Of a DNA stretch of 40,336 nucleotides, positions 37,658-40,336 are shown one piece after another. Below the pieces are notes generated by a model. The model searched no databases and had not been told where the DNA came from. It saw only the letters and a list, made by a program, of their open reading frames with translations. The stretch's first letter is position 1. Every line of letters starts with the position of its first letter. Source of the stretch: a virus. The position numbers and the translations under genes were made by a program. The stretch is from positions 1 through 40,336 of IMG/VR virus record IMGVR_UViG_3300010375_000009; one strand, written 5' to 3'.

Positions 37658-38029
37658 GATTTCTCGTCGCTGAAAAACAACCCGCTCTATGGGCCTTTGC
37701 GGCTCATCGTCGTTTTCGCGCTCACCCGCGCCATCGCGAAGGGCTGGGTTCCCGCCGATGTGATCGACCCCGACCTCCTGACCGGCATCATCGTCGGTCT
37801 TCTGGCGACGTGGTCCCTCTGGCAGCAGAGCCATACCGCAAAGAAGGCGGACCTCGTGACCGCAGTTGCTGTGCACAGCGCGGTTGCGCGCCAGACGCCG
37901 GTGATGACGCCGCTCAGCCAGGCCGAGCAAAAGGCCGTCGTCGCGGGCGCGAAAGCTGCCGTGGAGCGCCTGCCAGAAAAAGAGATCACCGACCGGCTCA
38001 ATCAATCGCAGACTGGAGAACAACCATGA
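37655..38029 (+). CDS. Putative holin, 124 aa
   Basis: Two hydrophobic segments (about residues 12-28, GPLRLIVVFALTRAIAKGW, and 40-58, LLTGIIVGLLATWSLWQQ) followed by a charged C-terminal tail. This is the layout of small phage holins (for example the Pam3-gp28-like type). It heads the lysis region behind leader element 5. Holins oligomerise in the inner membrane to time lysis. A membrane protein of another role is possible. Confidence 0.62.
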   Translation: MDFSSLKNNPLYGPLRLIVVFALTRAIAKGWVPADVIDPDLLTGIIVGLLATWSLWQQSHTAKKADLVTAVAVHSAVARQTPVMTPLSQAEQKAVVAGAKAAVERLPEKEITDRLNQSQTGEQP

Positions 38030-38388
38030 AGCGTCTAGCCCTCGTCGCCGCGCTCGTCCTGCCGCTGGCCGGTTGCACCACGATTGCGCAGTGGACCGCC
38101 AACACCGCTCAGTCACTTTCCAGCTCCACACCGACTCAGGTTTCGACCTTCGCGACCGCCGTTCTCGCCGCCGATGGCGTGACGAAGGCGGCCGACATCG
38201 CCGTGAACACCGGCACGCTCGACCGCCCCACGCTGCAACAAATCAGCCAGATCAGCGACGCCGTGCATGACGCCTTCACGCATCTGAAGGCCGCCAACGA
38301 CGCGCATGAAAGCCTGAACTTCGCTGCGCTGAACGAGGCGCTGCGCCAGTGGAACGCCTACACAACCTCAAAAGGGATCACACACTGA
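38026..38388 (+). CDS. Small lipoprotein in the lysis block, 120 aa
   Basis: Lipoprotein signal MKRLALVAALVLPLAGCTT with lipobox LAGC at residues 14-17. The mature part is helical (QVSTFATAVLAADGVTKAADIA, DAVHDAFTHLKAANDAHE). ATGA overlap with the holin gene. It could be an outer-membrane spanin, since it stands next to a holin and a membrane coiled-coil protein. But Rz1-type spanins are usually Pro-rich and shorter, so the label stays open. Confidence 0.62.
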   Translation: MKRLALVAALVLPLAGCTTIAQWTANTAQSLSSSTPTQVSTFATAVLAADGVTKAADIAVNTGTLDRPTLQQISQISDAVHDAFTHLKAANDAHESLNFAALNEALRQWNAYTTSKGITH

Positions 38389-38708
38389 TGTCGAGCCAAG
38401 GAACTCCCTCGACGTGGGATGAAATCGTCGCCGGCGTGAACGGCTTCGTCACGGCCATCGCCCCGCTCGTTCCTGTCGCTGAAGTAGCCTTTCCGGGCGG
38501 CGCAGCGGCGATCAGCATTGGCGAGAAGATCGTTCAGGGTGTGATCGCTGCCGAACCCACGGCCGTCGCGCTCTACAATCAGATCGTCGGCGGCACACCT
38601 CCGACCGCCGCGCAGCTTCAGGCGTTCGAGGACGGCTACGAGGCGGACTACCTCACGCTGAAAGCCGACATCGCCAAGCAGCTCGCGGCCCTTCCGCCCG
38701 CCTCCTAA
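38388..38708 (+). CDS. Hypothetical protein in the lysis block, 106 aa
   Basis: TGATG coupling to the lipoprotein gene. A moderately hydrophobic N-terminal half (IVAGVNGFVTAIAPLVPVAEVAF, ISIGEKIVQGVIAAEPTAVAL) and a helical C-terminus. Not hydrophobic enough for certain membrane spans. Related small proteins of unknown role occur by phage lysis genes. Confidence 0.6.
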   Translation: MSSQGTPSTWDEIVAGVNGFVTAIAPLVPVAEVAFPGGAAAISIGEKIVQGVIAAEPTAVALYNQIVGGTPPTAAQLQAFEDGYEADYLTLKADIAKQLAALPPAS

Positions 38709-38709
38709 C

Positions 38710-39108
38710 TTGGCCCCGCGCTCACAAAGCAATATCGACCTCTCCCAGCAAATAGGCCGCATGGCGGCCGTGCTGGATCGCATCCCCGAAGACCGCAAGG
38801 AATTCCTCGGGCAGATCGACAAATTGGACACCAGCATCACCAGCATGACAGGCATGATCGCAGAAATGCGATCCGCCTTCGCTGGCGTTATCCGGCGTAC
38901 CGAGACGTTGGAGAAAGACGGCGACCGCTGCGAAAAGCTGGAAGCCATTGTCCAGGATCACGGCGCGCGGCTTAAGAACCTTGAGACCTGGCGCACGAAT
39001 CGGCGCCGCGCGAACGCGATGATCGCGTCCAGCCTTGGGGCGGTTGGCGGGATTGTCGCGTCGGCTGTTCTCCCGCTCGTCATTCGCTGGCTGACCGGAC
39101 ACCCGTAG
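38710..39108 (+). CDS. Coiled-coil protein with a C-terminal membrane helix, up to 132 aa
   Basis: A long charged coiled-coil (about residues 18-95: LDRIPEDRKEFLGQIDKLD; IIRRTETLEKD-type heptads) ends in one membrane helix (NAMIASSLGAVGGIVASAVLPLVI). The layout resembles XhlA/DUF1515-type phage membrane proteins or a reversed inner-membrane spanin. The frame opens at TTG 38710 without a Shine-Dalgarno. ATG 38761 is the alternative start and gives 115 residues. Confidence 0.6.
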   Translation: MAPRSQSNIDLSQQIGRMAAVLDRIPEDRKEFLGQIDKLDTSITSMTGMIAEMRSAFAGVIRRTETLEKDGDRCEKLEAIVQDHGARLKNLETWRTNRRRANAMIASSLGAVGGIVASAVLPLVIRWLTGHP

Positions 39109-39118
39109 GAGGTTTCAC

Positions 39119-39634
39119 ATGAAACAGTTCGCCATCGCTGGACTGCTCTCAGCGCTCGCCTCGTCATCGCTGGCGGCGGTTTCTCCCGTCTGCACGCCGA
39201 ACATGCCGGAGCTTCTCGCCGCCGTGCCTGAGGACAATTTGCGCCATGTGGTGATGTCGCTGCCGGTGCCTGGCGTGCACAAGGGCGACGTGTTCCTCGT
39301 CTCGGGCGAGCTGGGCGAGACGAACAACACCGACCAGTGGGCGATGTGGGGCAGCGGGATAACGGTTGCCGACACCGCGACCGGTAACACCGGCTATCAG
39401 GTGACCGAGCAGAACGCGATGAACTTCAATCCGGTCTCGGACTCGTGCTGGGTTGGCCGCTGCGACGTGCACCACCTCGTGTCGACCAAGGTCCAGCTAT
39501 GGGTCGCGCCGAAGGACTATTCGACCGCGTATTTCAACTTCTTGAGCTGGTCGAGCACGTCGCCGAACAAGCCGTCCTATGCCGTGACCGTCGACAAGGG
39601 CAACGGCAAGATGTGCGTCGCGAAGCTGAACTGA
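39119..39634 (+). CDS. Secreted protein beside attP, probable lysogenic conversion gene, 171 aa
   Basis: AGGAGG 6 nt before the ATG. The first 19-20 residues (MKQFAIAGLLSALASSSLAA) form a signal peptide with an SLA-A cleavage site. The mature part is beta-rich with four Cys that could pair (one near the start, CWVGRC in the middle, one near the end). It is the last plus-strand gene before the attachment site, where phages commonly carry cargo genes. A periplasmic or surface protein made in lysis or in the lysogen is expected. Family not recognised. Confidence 0.7.
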   Translation: MKQFAIAGLLSALASSSLAAVSPVCTPNMPELLAAVPEDNLRHVVMSLPVPGVHKGDVFLVSGELGETNNTDQWAMWGSGITVADTATGNTGYQVTEQNAMNFNPVSDSCWVGRCDVHHLVSTKVQLWVAPKDYSTAYFNFLSWSSTSPNKPSYAVTVDKGNGKMCVAKLN

Positions 39635-39650
39635 GGAAAACGAGGAAACA
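39631..39650. promoter_or_regulatory. Left arm-type integrase sites (paired repeats)
   Basis: On the minus strand this reads TGTTTCCTCGTTTTCCTCAG, two TTTCCTC words 9 bp apart. The same pair recurs on the other side of the core at 39772-39793 in inverted orientation. The site overlaps the stop codon of the secreted-protein gene. Confidence 0.6.
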
Positions 39651-39711
39651 TATCGCCCCGAGACGGCCGATCCGGGGAAAGCCTCGTTGATTCTATTGCT
39701 TGCGCCAGAGT

Positions 39712-39756
39712 TTTGTAATCAGGGGGTCACAGGTTCGAGTCCTGTAGCCGGCACCA
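39712..39756 (+). other. attP core: 3' part of a tRNA-Thr(UGU)
   Basis: The 45 bp run from the anticodon loop (TTTGTAA, anticodon TGT) through the 3' anticodon stem, variable loop, a perfect T-arm (ACAGG/CCTGT around TTCGAGT), the 3' acceptor strand and CCA. The 5' half of a tRNA is absent: bases before 39712 do not pair with TCAGG. This is the usual attP of a phage that integrates into a tRNA gene and restores its 3' end. Confidence 0.85.
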
Positions 39757-39771
39757 GCACTTAGCTCAATT

Positions 39772-39793
39772 TGTTTCCTCAGACTTTCCTCAG
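39772..39793. promoter_or_regulatory. Right arm-type integrase sites (paired repeats)
   Basis: Two TTTCCTC words 11 bp apart, the second as TTTCCTCAG, as an inverted counterpart of the pair at 39631-39650. The core lies between the two pairs. Probable binding sites for the integrase N-terminal domain. Confidence 0.6.
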
Positions 39794-40168
39794 ATTGGCT
39801 GGGGAAAGTGGAACGGGCGTTTCCGGATCGGTCGCGGTTTGTGCGAGGGCGGCGTCGATCATCGCGTGCCATACCGGCACCCATGGATCGGCCTCAAGTG
39901 TTCCCTCTTCTCCTACGTCGCCCGAAAGGCAACTGTTAACCGCACGCTCCCCCGCTTTCTCCATTGCCTCTGTCGGATCGCGCATGGCGGCGATAGCGGC
40001 GCGGGCGCAAGCCGTAGCGATTTCACCGTGGATATCATAATCGCCGGATGTGCGATCCTCTACGATCCTAGCGATTGCCGCCGCCACGCGCTCAGTCGTG
40101 TCTGACTTACCCTGGGACGTGGGCTCACCAAGAGAAACCCTTAGCCAACTATCGAGAAACTTTCCCAA
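39779..40168 (-). CDS. Hypothetical protein, 129 aa, last gene of the left operon
   Basis: TTG 40168 is chosen as start because AGGAGG stands exactly 5 nt before it (minus strand, plus 40174-40179). An ATG at 40195 is in frame but lacks a ribosome site. The protein is acidic and helical (TTERVAAAIARIVEDR, ACARAAIAAMRDPTEAMEKAG, PVWHAMIDAALAQ). This AAIAAMR-DPTEAM ... W-MIDAAL pattern is common in unnamed phage proteins. It overlaps the zinc mini-protein's end by 20 nt and ends within the right attP arm. Confidence 0.7.
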   Translation of the reverse strand: MGKFLDSWLRVSLGEPTSQGKSDTTERVAAAIARIVEDRTSGDYDIHGEIATACARAAIAAMRDPTEAMEKAGERAVNSCLSGDVGEEGTLEADPWVPVWHAMIDAALAQTATDPETPVPLSPANLRKV

Positions 40169-40336
40169 TGGAACCTCCTGCGTGCGTTTGAGCATTCATT
40201 TCTTCGCCGCGCTTCACGAACCCACCGCATATCTCGCGGTCCTTACAGATCAGGCAGGGGCGATTTTCGAGCGGAGAATGATCGCCGCGCCGGTGCCCGC
40301 ACTGGCAGAGATCGTCGCGCGTGTCGGGAGCGGTCA
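40149..40336 (-). CDS. Zinc-binding mini-protein, copy at the right end (lacks one base of its start codon)
   Basis: This is the same 62-residue gene as at 1-124, read here to its TAG at 40149-40151. The window ends inside the GTG start codon, whose last base is at position 124 of the other end. The C-terminal 20 residues (about VKRGEEMNAQTHAGG onward) are probably flexible and contain the ribosome site of the next gene. Confidence 0.7.
   Translation of the reverse strand, partial: TAPDTRDDLCQCGHRRGDHSPLENRPCLICKDREICGGFVKRGEEMNAQTHAGGSIGKVSR
40214..40336. repeat. Right copy of the 123-bp terminal direct repeat
   Basis: Identical to 1-123. See the left copy for its meaning. Confidence 0.95.

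Noticed and set aside
39690-39756. A complete tRNA gene
   Set aside because: Only the anticodon loop to CCA is present. The 5' acceptor strand, D-arm and 5' anticodon stem are missing, so this is an attP core, not a functional tRNA.
1-40336. CRISPR arrays or insertion sequences
   Set aside because: No regularly spaced short repeats and no transposase or IS-like inverted-repeat ends were seen. The only tandem repeat of note is within the fibre gene.

Overview
The window reads as the complete genome of a temperate, short-tailed phage (podovirus). Bases 1-123 are repeated exactly at 40214-40336, so the molecule closes into a circle of about 40,213 bp, and one small gene spans the closure point. 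The virion genes run portal, Bbp19-like protein, scaffold, major capsid, Bbp16-like cement protein, tail proteins, internal virion proteins, fibres. This is the order of Bordetella phage BPP-1-like podoviruses. The host is very probably an alphaproteobacterium. The phage carries a GcrA-type DNA-binding domain and a DUF2312/GapR-like protein, the DNA is GC-rich, and its attachment site is the 3' part of a tRNA-Thr(UGU) of alphaproteobacterial type. Genus and species cannot be told from the sequence.

Layout. (1) 39779-40336 and 1-6800, minus strand: a tightly overlapping early-left operon, mostly with 4-base ATGA/GTGA overlaps. It holds a basic peptide, a P-loop protein, a PPCQ methyltransferase-like protein, several small and membrane proteins, a RecE-like exonuclease, a RecA-fold (Sak4-like) ATPase, the integrase, a zinc-binding mini-protein and a hypothetical protein ending beside attP. 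(2) 6801-7934: the immunity region. It has a YecR-like lipoprotein, an S24 repressor, and two control regions, each with a pair of related 19-bp operators and outward-facing promoters. (3) 7935-12359, plus strand: Cro, micro-membrane proteins, a GcrA-like regulator, a GapR-like protein, a RuvC-like resolvase, replication proteins and a late candidate regulator. (4) 12409-17464: terminase small subunit, a GIY-YIG-type protein, terminase large subunit, portal, Bbp19-like protein. (5) 17418-31145: scaffold, capsid, cement protein, a protamine-like micro-peptide, tail adaptor and tube, and internal virion proteins, one with a peptidoglycan-cleaving domain. (6) 31217-37612: the fibre and tailspike module. 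(7) 37655-39108: a holin, lipoprotein and coiled-coil cassette without a recognisable soluble endolysin. (8) 39119-39756: a secreted protein and attP.

Most notable signal. A 9-mer, GGTGCGTTG, occurs just after the stop codon of the preceding gene at five non-coding gaps that open late-gene blocks (12366, 15321, 20888, 31147, 37614). In four of them it lies 41-43 nt before an ATG that has no Shine-Dalgarno sequence. The leaders can fold with the 9-mer pairing downstream. This looks like a phage-specific leader, promoter or RNA switch family controlling late modules. Other points of interest are a nested ORF with better codon usage than its host frame (27912-28085), a 16/23 Lys+Arg peptide in the capsid block, and a lipoprotein gene wired with a copy of the repressor control region.
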